Source: Aeriscardovia aeriphila
GTDB taxonomy: Bacteria > Actinomycetota > Actinomycetes > Actinomycetales > Bifidobacteriaceae
NCBI RefSeq assembly: GCF_002259595.1
Contig: NZ_MWWU01000001.1
Span: 183,793-247,792, forward strand
Length of the DNA: 64,000 bases
Direction: 5' to 3'
Made by a program: the position numbers and the translations under genes
Notes under the pieces: model-generated
What the model was told of the DNA's origin: nothing
The model's database searches: none
The model's input: the letters and a program-made list of their open reading frames with translations, nothing else
Shown here: one piece after another, positions 1 to 8,917 of the stretch
Layout: each line of letters begins with the position of its first letter
How positions within the stretch are numbered: the first letter of the stretch is position 1

Positions 1-372
1 TTTTGTAATGCGCAGGCTTCTTTCCCTCACCCTCACCACAATAATTAATTCCGACAATATGAGGGGGGAATTCGCTATTCAGGACCTTCGGCAGATAGTA
101 AAAATGACGAAGTGAGCACTCTTTCAATTCAATTATTTACTTTGAATTATTCATTTAATATACTCTTTTCAGATTTATTTATTGCCATTAATATTCTTTT
201 TATTACCATCAATGATAATCTTTTTTCTCTACTCTTCCTTCTGTTATTTATTTCTATTATTTTAATGACTTCGTAACACGGCTTGTAATGTATTGATGCT
301 CTTCTTTTTTTGCTTTCTTCTCATAGCATGGATACCTCATGGTGATCACAGCAGTAAAACGACAGAAACACA
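1..372. other. AT-rich gap at window edge
   Basis: No gene is supported here. Bases from about 120 to 270 are much richer in A+T than the rest of the window. One copy of the recurring GATAATCT motif lies at 214-221. Because the window begins here, this could be the upstream or downstream region of a gene that is out of view. Confidence 0.4.
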
Positions 373-402
373 AAGGCCGAGCCACAACAGTGACTCGGCC
401 TT
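373..402 (-). terminator. intrinsic terminator of sugar ABC transporter operon
   Basis: Perfect 9-bp stem AAGGCCGAG / CTCGGCCTT. On the minus strand it is followed by the T-rich tail TTTGTGTTT. It lies about 45 bp past the stop codon of the last permease gene and closes that operon. Confidence 0.8.
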
Positions 403-445
403 ACGAAAAGGTTCAGTTACATCGGTGAGCAAAGGCTCAGTAAGC

Positions 446-1378
446 TCACTCGCCCTTCACAGCGCCACGCATCACACCAGAAATGACCCACTTCTGCGAG
501 ATGACGTAAACCACCAGAACAGGAAGCATAGCCATCAAGTAGGAGGAGAATGCCACTGGGTAGTTCGTAGCAAACTGGCTGGAGAACACGTACTGTGCCA
601 GAGGGATAGTGGTGTTCGACGCATCAGTCATCACAATCAATGGCATCAGGAAGTCGTTCCACGCCCACAGAGTAGTGGTAATCGCAATGGTGGCATTAAT
701 TGGTCCCATCAGAGGCATGATAATCGTGAAGAAGATCTTCCACGTACCAGCGCCGTCAATACGAGCTGCCTCTTCCAAAGAGAATGGAATCGAGTTAATG
801 AATGCCGTTGCGATGAACAGGTTCGTACCCAAGCCAAAGATCACGTACAAAATGATCAGGCCAATGCGGTTATCCAAGTGCAACATACCCATCTGCTTTG
901 CCAGAGGAAGCATAAGAACCTGGAATGGCACGAACATAGCAGCAATGAAGAAGAAGTACAGGAAACGGAAGAACTTCTTATCCTGGTTCCTTGCCACTGC
1001 ATAAGCTACGAAGGTGTTCGTCATCAGCGTGAGAACAACAGCAGCAACAGTGATAATCAGAGAGTTAAAGGCGACGTGACCCAGGTCAACCATCTGAGCT
1101 GCAGTCGAGAAATTCTCCCAGTGCATCTTGCTTGGCCAGTCGAAGCCACCAACTGTTGCTGGAGTCTTCAGAGCCGTCACCAGGGTGAAGTACAGAGGGA
1201 CAAGAATCACCAAGGAGAGCACAGCCAAAACAATGGTCAAAGGCCAGTTAACGGTATGCCTATCCTTGCTCTTGACTGCCTTGCCGTTAGCATCCTTCAA
1301 CGATGCCTTCTCGCGAGTCGCGAGAGTACGAGGGTCAGCTCCACTCATGGGAGCAGCAGAAACGTTTGTCATTGTCAT
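446..1378 (-). CDS. ABC sugar transporter permease, MalG/UgpE type
   Basis: Inner-membrane permease (310 aa) of a carbohydrate ABC importer of the CUT1 type. It has about six hydrophobic segments and the cytoplasmic EAA loop (EEAARIDGAGTWKIFF) through which MalG-type permeases contact the ATPase. The reading frame is open further upstream, but I start at the ATG at 1378: it has GAAAGG five bases upstream and leaves a 16-bp gap after the preceding permease, whereas the longer start would overlap it. Last gene of a binding protein-permease-permease operon. No ATPase gene is present, as usual where a shared MsiK-type ATPase serves several importers. Substrate is not shown by sequence; the nearby GH36 gene suggests alpha-galactosides. 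Confidence 0.9.
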   Translation of the reverse strand: MTMTNVSAAPMSGADPRTLATREKASLKDANGKAVKSKDRHTVNWPLTIVLAVLSLVILVPLYFTLVTALKTPATVGGFDWPSKMHWENFSTAAQMVDLGHVAFNSLIITVAAVVLTLMTNTFVAYAVARNQDKKFFRFLYFFFIAAMFVPFQVLMLPLAKQMGMLHLDNRIGLIILYVIFGLGTNLFIATAFINSIPFSLEEAARIDGAGTWKIFFTIIMPLMGPINATIAITTTLWAWNDFLMPLIVMTDASNTTIPLAQYVFSSQFATNYPVAFSSYLMAMLPVLVVYVISQKWVISGVMRGAVKGE

Positions 1379-1394
1379 CAGGACCTTTCGCTTC

Positions 1395-2330
1395 TCACTT
1401 CTCAAGCTTTTTGGAGATGGCCAGCTGGATGCCTGCAATGATGAGCAGGACCACGAAGAAGACCACTGCGTTAGCCGTCTGGTAAGCGAACTCGCCGCCA
1501 GTCAAGCCATTGTTGAAGATCAAGTACGTCACCGTCTCAGTCTGAGAGTTTGGACCACCGCCCGTCAAAGCAACCACCTGATCAAAGGTGTTCATTGCGT
1601 TCTTCATCGTCAGAACAAGATTGATGGTGAAGAATGGTCCAATCAGTGGGAAGGTAAGCTGCCAGAATGCCTTCCAAGCGTTGGCACCATCGAGGGACAC
1701 AGCTTCATACAAGCTCTGGTCGATAGTTTGCAAACCTGCAAGGTAGAGAAGCGTGGAGTAAGCCACACCCTGCCATACGGAGAGGAAGACGATCGGGAAC
1801 CATGCCATCGAATCAGATGTCAGCATGGATTCCGACAGCCAACCAATATGCAATGCCTGTCCCCACGCTGGAACAACGGCCATGAAGATGTACTTAAACA
1901 CATAGCCAATAACCAGCACGGAGAGAATGTATGGCACGAAGAAGATCGCGCGGAAACCGTTCTTAAACGCGATCCTGGAGTTCAAAGCCACAGCCAAGAA
2001 CAGGGCGATCACATTGACGAAAATGGTAATCACAATAGCGATGGCAATGGTGAACAGGTAAGCGTGGCCCACGCGGTCATCCTGGAACAAAGCGCCGTAG
2101 TTACGCAAACCAATGTAGTGATAATCTCCGTAACCCTGAGAGTTCGTGAAGGAGTAGAGAACACCCCTCACAAACGGCAGGTACAAGAAGAGACCAAACA
2201 AAATTGCTGCAGGAACGGCCATCCAATAATAAGCCGGATCCACATGGCGGGTAGAGAAGGAAGAAACCTTTGCCTTCTTGGCCTTACCTGCAAGGCGAGC
2301 CTGACCGGCGGAAACTGTCGTAGACGTCAT
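1395..2330 (-). CDS. ABC sugar transporter permease, MalF/UgpA type
   Basis: Partner permease (311 aa) in the same CUT1 importer. It has a hydrophilic N-terminus of about 35 residues, six or so membrane segments, and the EAA loop YEAVSLDGANAWKAFW. The start ATG has AAAGGA about seven bases upstream. It lies 25 bp after the binding-protein gene and 16 bp before the second permease, so the three genes form one operon. The assignment to a transporter family is firm; the substrate is inferred only from context. Confidence 0.9.
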   Translation of the reverse strand: MTSTTVSAGQARLAGKAKKAKVSSFSTRHVDPAYYWMAVPAAILFGLFLYLPFVRGVLYSFTNSQGYGDYHYIGLRNYGALFQDDRVGHAYLFTIAIAIVITIFVNVIALFLAVALNSRIAFKNGFRAIFFVPYILSVLVIGYVFKYIFMAVVPAWGQALHIGWLSESMLTSDSMAWFPIVFLSVWQGVAYSTLLYLAGLQTIDQSLYEAVSLDGANAWKAFWQLTFPLIGPFFTINLVLTMKNAMNTFDQVVALTGGGPNSQTETVTYLIFNNGLTGGEFAYQTANAVVFFVVLLIIAGIQLAISKKLEK

Positions 2331-2355
2331 TTCACTATCCTTTCTTTACTCACGC

Positions 2356-3639
2356 TCACAGGTAGGAGAAGTTACGGGACTGAACCTTGTCCCATTCCTT
2401 CTGCATTCCCGAAATGAACTGTGGAACGTTCTTGCTAATCACAGCAGTCTGCATCATGCCACCCAGGTTGATGGAGGATGGGATGTTATGGTCAGCAAAG
2501 TCGACGAGTCTGTTCTCCTTGTAGAACTTTTGAATGGTCTTCAAAGCAGGATCACCAAAGTGAGTGTTCTTCAGAGGAGTGATGGCGCTCTGCTCGTCGG
2601 CATACTGGTTAAGCGACTTCTCGCTCATCAGGAAGTTGATGAATTCCATAGCTTCTTTAGGATGCTTGGTGTTCGCGCCCATGGTGAGCATCACGTCGTC
2701 GCCAGCAACCAGCAACTGCTGCTGAGGATTATCAGTAGCAGGAAGTTGTGCAAAGCCGAGGTCTGCATCCTTCTTCACCATTCGCACCTGAGGAATGGCG
2801 TACGTACCCAAAGGAATGATGGCGGCTTTGCCCTGTGCGAGGTTCTGAGTGCCCTGCTGGTAGGTCACGCCCTTGGTGGAGGTGGACATATCCAACAACT
2901 CAACGGTGAGTTGAACTGGCTTGGTCCAAATCTCCTTGAAGGTTGCCTCACCCTTGCGCAGCTTGTCGTAGTCGGAAACAGGAGTGGTGGTTCCTGCGAA
3001 AGAGGAAAGAGGAGCCTGCGTCGTCCAGCCATCAGCAACGGTGGCTTGAACTGGGTTCACACCGCAATCCTTGAACTTTTGGACAATGGCCTTGAAACCA
3101 GACCACGTCTCTGGTGGGTTCTCGGGGTCAACACCGCACTTGCGCCACACGGTCTTGTTGTAAATGTAGCCAGAAGCATTTCCTGCAAATGGGAGACCAT
3201 ACACACGCTTCTTTGCGGGGTCGGTGGTCTGAACCAGGTTGCGAGAAATTTCAACCATGCCCTTGTTGAGCTTCTTGACGATCGGGTCGTTGGTGAAATC
3301 GTGGAACATGCCTGCAGCAGCGAATGTTCCGAAGCTGATATCACCGTTGAAAGTAATAACATCAGGCACGCGGTTCTTCACGAAGCGCGTACGCAAATCA
3401 GTCTGTGCGTTGGCCGAATTGTTGATGTTGATATGAATATGCGGGTGTTCTTTTTCAAACTGACGAGCCAAAGTCTCAAACTGATTCTTTGCTTCGGCCT
3501 TAAATTGGAAGAAGTCCAGGGTGACGTCATTACTGCCCGTCACTCCACAGCCCACAAGGGACATCGTGGTAGCAACCGAAACTGCGATAGCTGCTGCTGC
3601 CCTGGCCACCTTCCTGACCATGCCGGAATGTACCTGCAT
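2356..3639 (-). CDS. ABC transporter sugar-binding lipoprotein (family 1)
   Basis: Extracellular solute-binding lipoprotein (427 aa) that would capture an oligosaccharide for the two permeases downstream. It has a basic N-terminus, a hydrophobic segment and a lipobox ending LVGC, so the mature protein is expected to be lipid-anchored. The body resembles bacterial extracellular solute-binding family 1. I chose the ATG at 3639 because GGAGAAAGG lies about nine bases upstream; a longer start at 3672 has no clear ribosome site and would push the signal peptide inward. First gene of the operon. Its upstream region carries a three- to four-copy operator-like array (3713-3764). Confidence 0.9.
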   Translation of the reverse strand: MQVHSGMVRKVARAAAAIAVSVATTMSLVGCGVTGSNDVTLDFFQFKAEAKNQFETLARQFEKEHPHIHININNSANAQTDLRTRFVKNRVPDVITFNGDISFGTFAAAGMFHDFTNDPIVKKLNKGMVEISRNLVQTTDPAKKRVYGLPFAGNASGYIYNKTVWRKCGVDPENPPETWSGFKAIVQKFKDCGVNPVQATVADGWTTQAPLSSFAGTTTPVSDYDKLRKGEATFKEIWTKPVQLTVELLDMSTSTKGVTYQQGTQNLAQGKAAIIPLGTYAIPQVRMVKKDADLGFAQLPATDNPQQQLLVAGDDVMLTMGANTKHPKEAMEFINFLMSEKSLNQYADEQSAITPLKNTHFGDPALKTIQKFYKENRLVDFADHNIPSSINLGGMMQTAVISKNVPQFISGMQKEWDKVQSRNFSYL

Positions 3640-3712
3640 CGGATGTGACCTTTCTCCTCGTTGATACTTCATCAGTCGTTCTCAGGAACTTATTTTCCCA
3701 CAACCAGCTGGA

Positions 3713-3764
3713 GCACGATTGCTGAGCGAAATTTGCAGTGCAAATGTTGCTGTGCGAACTTTGC
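3713..3764. promoter_or_regulatory. tandem operator-like array, 14-bp period
   Basis: Three 11-mers of the form GCRAA-N-KTTGC occur at 3726-3736 (GCGAAATTTGC), 3740-3750 (GCAAATGTTGC) and 3754-3764 (GCGAACTTTGC), exactly 14 bp apart. A weaker copy, GCACGATTGC, is at 3713-3722. Each copy is nearly palindromic. The array lies between the transporter operon and the divergent ROK gene, so a ROK-operator array is the obvious guess. Confidence 0.6.
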
Positions 3765-3963
3765 CGAGCAACTCATGCCATCCCTGCTGAATGAACTCTG
3801 GGAAAATTCATTCTGTAGGAAATGCTTCCTCACATCTCCGTATCTTTTATTGTCGACGGTCTTTTTTTACTTTCAAAACCAGAACAAATGCAATAAGATG
3901 AAATTAATACAGAGTCGCGCGAACTTGAGCCGCCTACTTCTGAGTGAATGAGAGAGAGTTACT

Positions 3964-5235
3964 ATGGCAGATTTCGATAAAGCAGCGCTTCTTCCGCCAC
4001 AAGCCGCCCAACCATGGTTTGACGGTTCTGAGTGGACGCACCGTCTCGCAGCCGATATTTTGATGTATGGCCCTATTTCTCGCACAGGCCTCGCTCGTCT
4101 CCATTCGCTCAGCCAGGGCACGGTTTCGCGTATTACCGCCGACCTTATTTACGACGGTGTTATTACTTCTACCGATGAAGAAAACTCCCACTCCCCTGTC
4201 GACGAGCAAGACGCAGAAGATAAAGACTCTGCAGGCCGCGGCCGCCCACAGACTAATTTGCGCATCAACGACGATGCCAACACCTTTGTGGGAATTAATC
4301 TGCGCGGTGAAGTAGCCCGCGCGATGCTCGTTAACACCTCCTGCAAGCAGCAAGGAAGCGTGCACGAAGAGTACTTCACTGACACCACTCCCGAAAATGT
4401 GACCCGCTCTTTGGCCAAGCTCATCGACCAGTGCTGTGACGAAGCAAAATCGTTGAATTTGCCGACTCCACGCATGATAGGCGTGAGCATTGGCGGCCAC
4501 ATTATGGACGATGGAACTGTGGACCAAGCCCCATTCTTGGCATGGAACCATCGTGTTGATTTGGGCGGAATGGTGTCCGAACTGACAAATATTCCGTGCT
4601 ACATTTTCAATAATTTGGACTCTTTGCTGCGCTATCAGCAGTGGTTCGGCGCAGGAATTGGCGAAACTGATTTCGCTATAGTCACCGTCGGCGCAGGCGT
4701 CGGCTACGGCTTGGTTTCTGGTGGCGAAGTGGTGCAAGCTCCGGGAGAATCCTACGGATTAGCAGGCCATATTCTCATCGACCCTGACGGCCCAGCCTGC
4801 TTGTCCGGTCGTCGTCATCGCGGTTGCTCGCAGTGCTTAACGAATGATTCTTTGGCTCAGGAATACTCGGAAATGATGGGTTCTCCAAAGACTTTCGACG
4901 ACTATGCTCATGACGTTGAGCAAGGCGTTCCTCAGGCCAAGCGTTTGGTTCAACGGGAGGCTTTCCGTATGGGAGCTCTTCTTGCTGTGGTGGCAAATAT
5001 GGCGATGCCACGTACCATCTTTATTTCTGGTGAGTCGTGCTCTATTTTAAAGTATGCAATGGAGTCGATTCGCATGGGTTTGGCGGAGTATCGTCCGAGC
5101 CGCGCTCCTGAGGTTGAGTTCAGCATTCTTCAGGATGACGATTCCCCATGGATGATGGGCGCTGCAACAGAAGCAATCCGCCTCTTCGTCCTCGGCCCAA
5201 AGATGGCGCTGAGGTCGGCGCTGACGCGAGAATGA
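3964..5235 (+). CDS. ROK-family transcriptional regulator
   Basis: Sugar-responsive regulator of the NagC/XylR (ROK) type, 423 aa. The N-terminal winged helix-turn-helix is around residues 20-60 (RTGLARLHSLSQGTVSRITADLI). It is followed by a sugar-kinase-like domain with VGINLRGEV and VTVGAGVGYGLVSGG. The cysteine/histidine zinc site of ROK proteins is seen as CLSGRRHRGCSQC. The start ATG follows a purine-rich GAGAGAG stretch. It is divergent from the ABC transporter operon, which it probably controls through the array at 3713-3764. A clear intrinsic terminator follows at 5372. Confidence 0.9.
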   Translation: MADFDKAALLPPQAAQPWFDGSEWTHRLAADILMYGPISRTGLARLHSLSQGTVSRITADLIYDGVITSTDEENSHSPVDEQDAEDKDSAGRGRPQTNLRINDDANTFVGINLRGEVARAMLVNTSCKQQGSVHEEYFTDTTPENVTRSLAKLIDQCCDEAKSLNLPTPRMIGVSIGGHIMDDGTVDQAPFLAWNHRVDLGGMVSELTNIPCYIFNNLDSLLRYQQWFGAGIGETDFAIVTVGAGVGYGLVSGGEVVQAPGESYGLAGHILIDPDGPACLSGRRHRGCSQCLTNDSLAQEYSEMMGSPKTFDDYAHDVEQGVPQAKRLVQREAFRMGALLAVVANMAMPRTIFISGESCSILKYAMESIRMGLAEYRPSRAPEVEFSILQDDDSPWMMGAATEAIRLFVLGPKMALRSALTRE

Positions 5236-5371
5236 CGGTATTCGACTTCCGGCGTGCTGCGGTGCGAGCGGAACTCGGGTGCTGACAGGCTTAGCGAAAC
5301 TCGAATGCCGACGGACTGGCAGCGTTGGAATGACAGCATTCCCCACGTTTTATACATCAAAATTTGTATGG

Positions 5372-5394
5372 GCGGCTTGTGATGAGCAAGCCGC
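5372..5394 (+). terminator. intrinsic terminator of ROK regulator gene
   Basis: Perfect 8-bp stem GCGGCTTG / CAAGCCGC with a 7-base loop, followed directly by TTTTCTT on the plus strand. Confidence 0.85.
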
Positions 5395-5414
5395 TTTTCT
5401 TATGCCTGACGACG

Positions 5415-5535
5415 AGCAGTGGTTGCGACAGCGGCAGCAGCGACAGCGTTCATGGCACTCATAGCAGTCATGACGGCCGCCGCACTCATGGCAGCCGCCA
5501 CGCTCATGGCGGCCGCCGCGTTGCGACGAGCGTTC
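5415..5535. repeat. degenerate GC-rich repeat
   Basis: Imperfect units of about 18 bp resembling GCCGCCRCGCTCATGGCR repeat several times. Read on either strand they give Ala/Met-rich or Gly-Gly-Arg-His-rich peptides. This is low-complexity DNA rather than a recognisable gene. Confidence 0.5.
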
Positions 5536-5809
5536 ATGGCGAAACATGAATTCCTTAGCGATGGAGTGAGCGTCGCAAACGACTCAATTATTTCTTGTAC
5601 TTTTTTCTTCTCAGAGCCCCGATTTATTGCAAAATAGCGAAACAATATTTTCGCAAATGGAAAAGCAGAAGAAAATCGCGGGAAACTCTGTAATAAAATG
5701 GATTTCTGGAACGTTCGAGAGTGGTAAAACCTTCACAATGTTTTTTGCAAAAAGTAAAAAACGGCGTGTTGAACCGCAGATGGCGCCGCTTCCTCATGCG
5801 CAGCATGAA

Positions 5810-5864
5810 GAGAGGCCACCCACCTCGAGCAATACTTCATCGTACGAGGAACAGGTGGCCTCTC
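5810..5864. repeat. long inverted repeat (55 bp)
   Basis: Outer arms GAGAGGCCACC / GGTGGCCTCTC pair perfectly over 11 bp. Inner arms CCTCG / CGAGG add a second helix. There is no T-run on either side, so it is not a typical terminator. Its role is unknown. Confidence 0.6.
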
Positions 5865-6014
5865 TTGCGCCGGTTGCCAAGCGTTTCCACACCCGTGAAA
5901 GCCAGCACCTGCAAGCTTGTAACAGGCGAATATGCAGGCGGCAACCAGCGCGGAAGCGGCTCAGCCATTCGTTCTCAGATTGGCCAATTCTGACAATCTC
6001 GAGAAACTAACTCA

Positions 6015-6094
6015 CCAGCCAGTGCTACCACCAGCCAGTGCTACCACCAGCCAGTGCTACCACCAGCCAGCGCTACCACCAGCCAGCGCCGCAG
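6015..6094. repeat. five-copy 16-bp tandem repeat
   Basis: Units starting at 6015, 6031, 6047, 6063 and 6079 follow CCAGCCAGYGCTACCA; the last is partial. The 16-bp period is not a multiple of three, so it would not keep a reading frame. It lies just past the end of the GH36 gene. Confidence 0.85.
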
Positions 6095-6156
6095 GCGGCA
6101 ACAGCCACAGAAACACCAGCACTACCCAGCAGCCGGCCAGCAACAGCCAGCCAGCG

Positions 6157-8676
6157 TCACTCTTCCACTTCGTCGACGACGAAGAGAACAGCTTGAGCCG
6201 GATGGAGGGACGGCGGGCGAATTCCGTAGCGAGAAAGAGCCTCGCCATCCAGCGTCACCGAACCGCTGAAGGCAGGAGAAACTGGAGAGGCCGAAGAGAC
6301 CTCAGAAACTTCGCCCTCGGAAACCGCAGATTTCGAAGAGACCTCAGAAACTTCACCCTCAGAAACCGCAGATTTCGAAGAAGCTCCAGCACCTGCGGCA
6401 CCACCACGAGCACCTGCAGCACCACCACGAGCACCACCGCCAACAGCCCAGAGCAGGTCGCTTTGGCCATTGCCCTTCTCAGGCATGTCAGCAACGGAAG
6501 CAGGCAGGAGGCTGACACGGTAGAGAGAACGCGGGTTCAAGCCCGGCAAACGTACTGGCTCAGCTGGGTAGCTGCGCGATGCAGTCAGCTGCGTGAAACG
6601 GTAGACTGCCTTCGAACCGTCCTGGGCAACAACGCCATCAACATAGGCTGCTGGCTCATCGCTATCATCTGGACCGGAGTGCACGACCATGCCTGTGGAG
6701 AAGAGCGGGCGCAAAGCCTTGTACGCATCCACCCACACGGCCAGCTGCTCGAGCTGCTCGGCAGGAACTGTGAGCAGGTTCCATTCCACGCCCAAGTGGC
6801 CGAAGAATGCCATGGCTGCTCGCAAGCTCAAGCTGGTTGCGCGCTTGGTAGAGTCGGCTGGGGATTTGCCGATATGCTCGCCCAGAATCTCTGGCGGGAC
6901 AATCACGCTATCCCAACGCTGGTTTTCTTCGCGTTCGACGGGGTCAACGCAGTCGGATACCCACACGCGGTCGGCGAAGCGCAGCATGCCAAGGTCGATG
7001 CGGCCACCGCCGGAGCTGCAGGATTCGATCTCCAAGCCAGGGTGGTTCTTCTTCAGGCCTTGGAAGATGGAGTAGACTGCGCGAGTCTGCTCATGCACTG
7101 CTGGACGGCCGGAGTATGGGGAGATTGGCTCAGTGACGAGCTTATTGTGGTCCCACTTGATGTAGTCGATGTGCAGCTGTGAAACGAGCGTGTCCATGGC
7201 GTTGAACACATGCTCGTAGGCGGCTGGGTTGGTCAGGTCGATGACTTGCTGGTTGCGCCCTTGCATAGGCAGGCGGCCGAGCTCGCTACCTGGTTGGTTG
7301 GAAGCGCTCGCGCGCAAAATCCACTCTGGGTGTGCGCGCGCAGTGTCCGAATCCGGGTTGATCATCTCCGGTTCGAACCACAAGCCAAACTGCATGCCCT
7401 TGGCGTGAACATGGTCAGCCAAAGCCTTGAGCGAATGCTCGCCTTCTGGCCACACCGCAGGGTCAACCGACCAATCTCCCAAGCCCGCATTATCGGAGCG
7501 GCGGTGCATGAACCAGCCATCGTCCACGACGAAGCGTTCCACACCTGCATCAGCTGCCTTATCAGCCAAAGCTGCCAAAGTGGCGTAAGAATGCTCAAAG
7601 TACACAGCTTCCCACGTGTTAAGCAGCACGGGGCGTTGCACCTGAGCAAAGCACGGGTGAGCTGCACGCACGAAGCGGTGGTAGCGCTTACTGGCTTCGT
7701 TCAAACCGTTACCATACGAGCCATACAGCCATGGGGTTGCGTAGGTATCACCCGGTTCAAGCGACACTTCCCCGCCGTAGAGAAGCTCTGCACCAGAAAT
7801 CTGTGGCTCGCAATAGGGCAGCTTTTCGGCGGCCATCACCGAGTTGCCCGACCATCCCAGGTGTTCGACGTACACTTCGCCTTCCTCGAAGCTGAAGCCT
7901 GGGGTTCCTGCGGCGAGCAGAAGGCTAAAGTCGAAATCTGGCCTTCCTGCCATGGCGACCTTTTCGATGCGGCTCATCGACAGCTTTTGCCTTTGCGCAC
8001 GCCTCTCGTGCAGGTGATGGCCGGTGGTGGTGAGCACTTCGCTGGCACGTGACGGCAGCGGCCAGCCCAATTCCACCTTGGAAATCTCAAGATTATCAGC
8101 ACCATTATTCTCGCCACTTGCCATTGGCTCGTTATTCACCAGGCGAGCGCTTTGGCGGATGAGGCCACCAGGCAGCATTTGCAAACGCCAGTTCACCGCG
8201 ATGTTCTGCGCACTATCGCGAGCGATGACGTTGACTTGCACGCCACCGGCGGCTCCTGGGTCAAGCTCGGCGTCGAGGCCATCTCCTTGGGCGGGGTCGA
8301 TCAGCGTTGTGGTGATCTCTTGCAACTCAAAGTTGAGGAAAAGCTCGCGCGTACCGCGGCGAATGTCGAGACGCTTAGCTCCGATCCACGCTTCTGCCTG
8401 AGTGGGGAGAATGGAAGGCCATGTGGTGTCATCCAACTCGCCAGAAACACGCTGGGGGCGCTGGGCTTCGTACAGATGCAGGACGTGGCGAGGGTGGGCG
8501 AGGGCGCGACCCCAGTGTACGAGGCGAGGAAGTTCCTTATCGCGAGCAACCAGTGCAACGCCAACTTCGCCGTTGTCGCTTTCCAAGTACACGCCCTGAA
8601 GGCTGTGCTGACCGTCGAGGGTGGTGTCGTTTAAGCTGACGATGCGAACTCCTGCTGAGGACGTCAGTTCTGTCAT
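6157..8676 (-). CDS. GH36 alpha-galactosidase with C-terminal low-complexity insert
   Basis: Cytoplasmic alpha-galactosidase (839 aa) that hydrolyses terminal alpha-galactosyl residues of raffinose-family sugars or melibiose. Family marks: RFVVDDGWF, LWFEPEMINPDSD, the nucleophile Asp in YIKWDHNK, SCSSGGGRIDLG, and the acid/base Asp in VWVSDCVDP. The start has AAGGATGATAA upstream. Close to the C-terminus, about residues 725-800, there is a Gly/Ala run and then two tandem 14-residue units (SSKSAVSEGEVSEV) encoded by 42-bp DNA repeats. The normal family ending (VTLDGEALSRYGI onward) resumes after it. The insert makes the protein about 80-100 residues longer than typical bifidobacterial homologues. 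Probably works with the upstream transporter. Confidence 0.92.
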   Translation of the reverse strand: MTELTSSAGVRIVSLNDTTLDGQHSLQGVYLESDNGEVGVALVARDKELPRLVHWGRALAHPRHVLHLYEAQRPQRVSGELDDTTWPSILPTQAEAWIGAKRLDIRRGTRELFLNFELQEITTTLIDPAQGDGLDAELDPGAAGGVQVNVIARDSAQNIAVNWRLQMLPGGLIRQSARLVNNEPMASGENNGADNLEISKVELGWPLPSRASEVLTTTGHHLHERRAQRQKLSMSRIEKVAMAGRPDFDFSLLLAAGTPGFSFEEGEVYVEHLGWSGNSVMAAEKLPYCEPQISGAELLYGGEVSLEPGDTYATPWLYGSYGNGLNEASKRYHRFVRAAHPCFAQVQRPVLLNTWEAVYFEHSYATLAALADKAADAGVERFVVDDGWFMHRRSDNAGLGDWSVDPAVWPEGEHSLKALADHVHAKGMQFGLWFEPEMINPDSDTARAHPEWILRASASNQPGSELGRLPMQGRNQQVIDLTNPAAYEHVFNAMDTLVSQLHIDYIKWDHNKLVTEPISPYSGRPAVHEQTRAVYSIFQGLKKNHPGLEIESCSSGGGRIDLGMLRFADRVWVSDCVDPVEREENQRWDSVIVPPEILGEHIGKSPADSTKRATSLSLRAAMAFFGHLGVEWNLLTVPAEQLEQLAVWVDAYKALRPLFSTGMVVHSGPDDSDEPAAYVDGVVAQDGSKAVYRFTQLTASRSYPAEPVRLPGLNPRSLYRVSLLPASVADMPEKGNGQSDLLWAVGGGARGGAAGARGGAAGAGASSKSAVSEGEVSEVSSKSAVSEGEVSEVSSASPVSPAFSGSVTLDGEALSRYGIRPPSLHPAQAVLFVVDEVEE
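6294..6378. repeat. two-copy 42-bp in-frame repeat inside GH36 gene
   Basis: Two nearly identical 42-bp units encode the duplicated 14-residue Ser/Glu/Val-rich segment near the C-terminus of the alpha-galactosidase. They differ at two or three synonymous positions, so the duplication looks recent. Confidence 0.8.
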
Positions 8677-8826
8677 TTATCATCCTTCCGTCACAGTGTG
8701 GTGGCGTGAGAAAGCAAGTAAACTTCCCAACGCTAAGCACATCTGAAAACCCTCTTCTTCTCTGAAGAGAGCATCGATATATTCAGGGTAGACGCACAAT
8801 TTATTTTTGTCACAAAGTAAAAAAAT

Positions 8827-8859
8827 GGATATTCGGCAAGCAATGCCCGCCGAATATCC
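8827..8859 (-). terminator. intrinsic terminator of aldo/keto reductase gene
   Basis: Perfect 11-bp stem GGATATTCGGC / GCCGAATATCC. On the minus strand it is followed by ATTTTTTT. It lies between the aldo/keto reductase stop codon and the GH36 promoter region. Confidence 0.9.
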
Positions 8860-8917
8860 GTGATCGCAATAATCTTCAGGCCTGATAACTCAGGAAAACA
8901 GACCTTTGAGAAGAGAA

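Larger units (their letters stand above)
5236..6156. other. repeat-rich gap between ROK gene and GH36 gene
   Basis: I find no credible gene here. The gap holds the ROK-gene terminator (5372-5394), a degenerate Ala-codon-like repeat (about 5415-5535), a long inverted repeat (5810-5864) and a five-copy 16-bp tandem repeat (6015-6094). Open frames exist on both strands but are low-complexity and lack convincing ribosome sites. Confidence 0.5.

Noticed and set aside
293..1441. Long plus-strand open frame of 382 codons opposite the permease genes
   Set aside because: It is antisense to a clear ABC permease, has Cys/His/Gln-rich unnatural composition and no ribosome site.
5400..5645. Ala/Met-rich frames on both strands
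   Set aside because: Low-complexity repeat read in several frames; no start signals or family features.
6015..6094. Possible CRISPR array
   Set aside because: Units are contiguous 16-bp repeats without spacers, and no cas genes are present.
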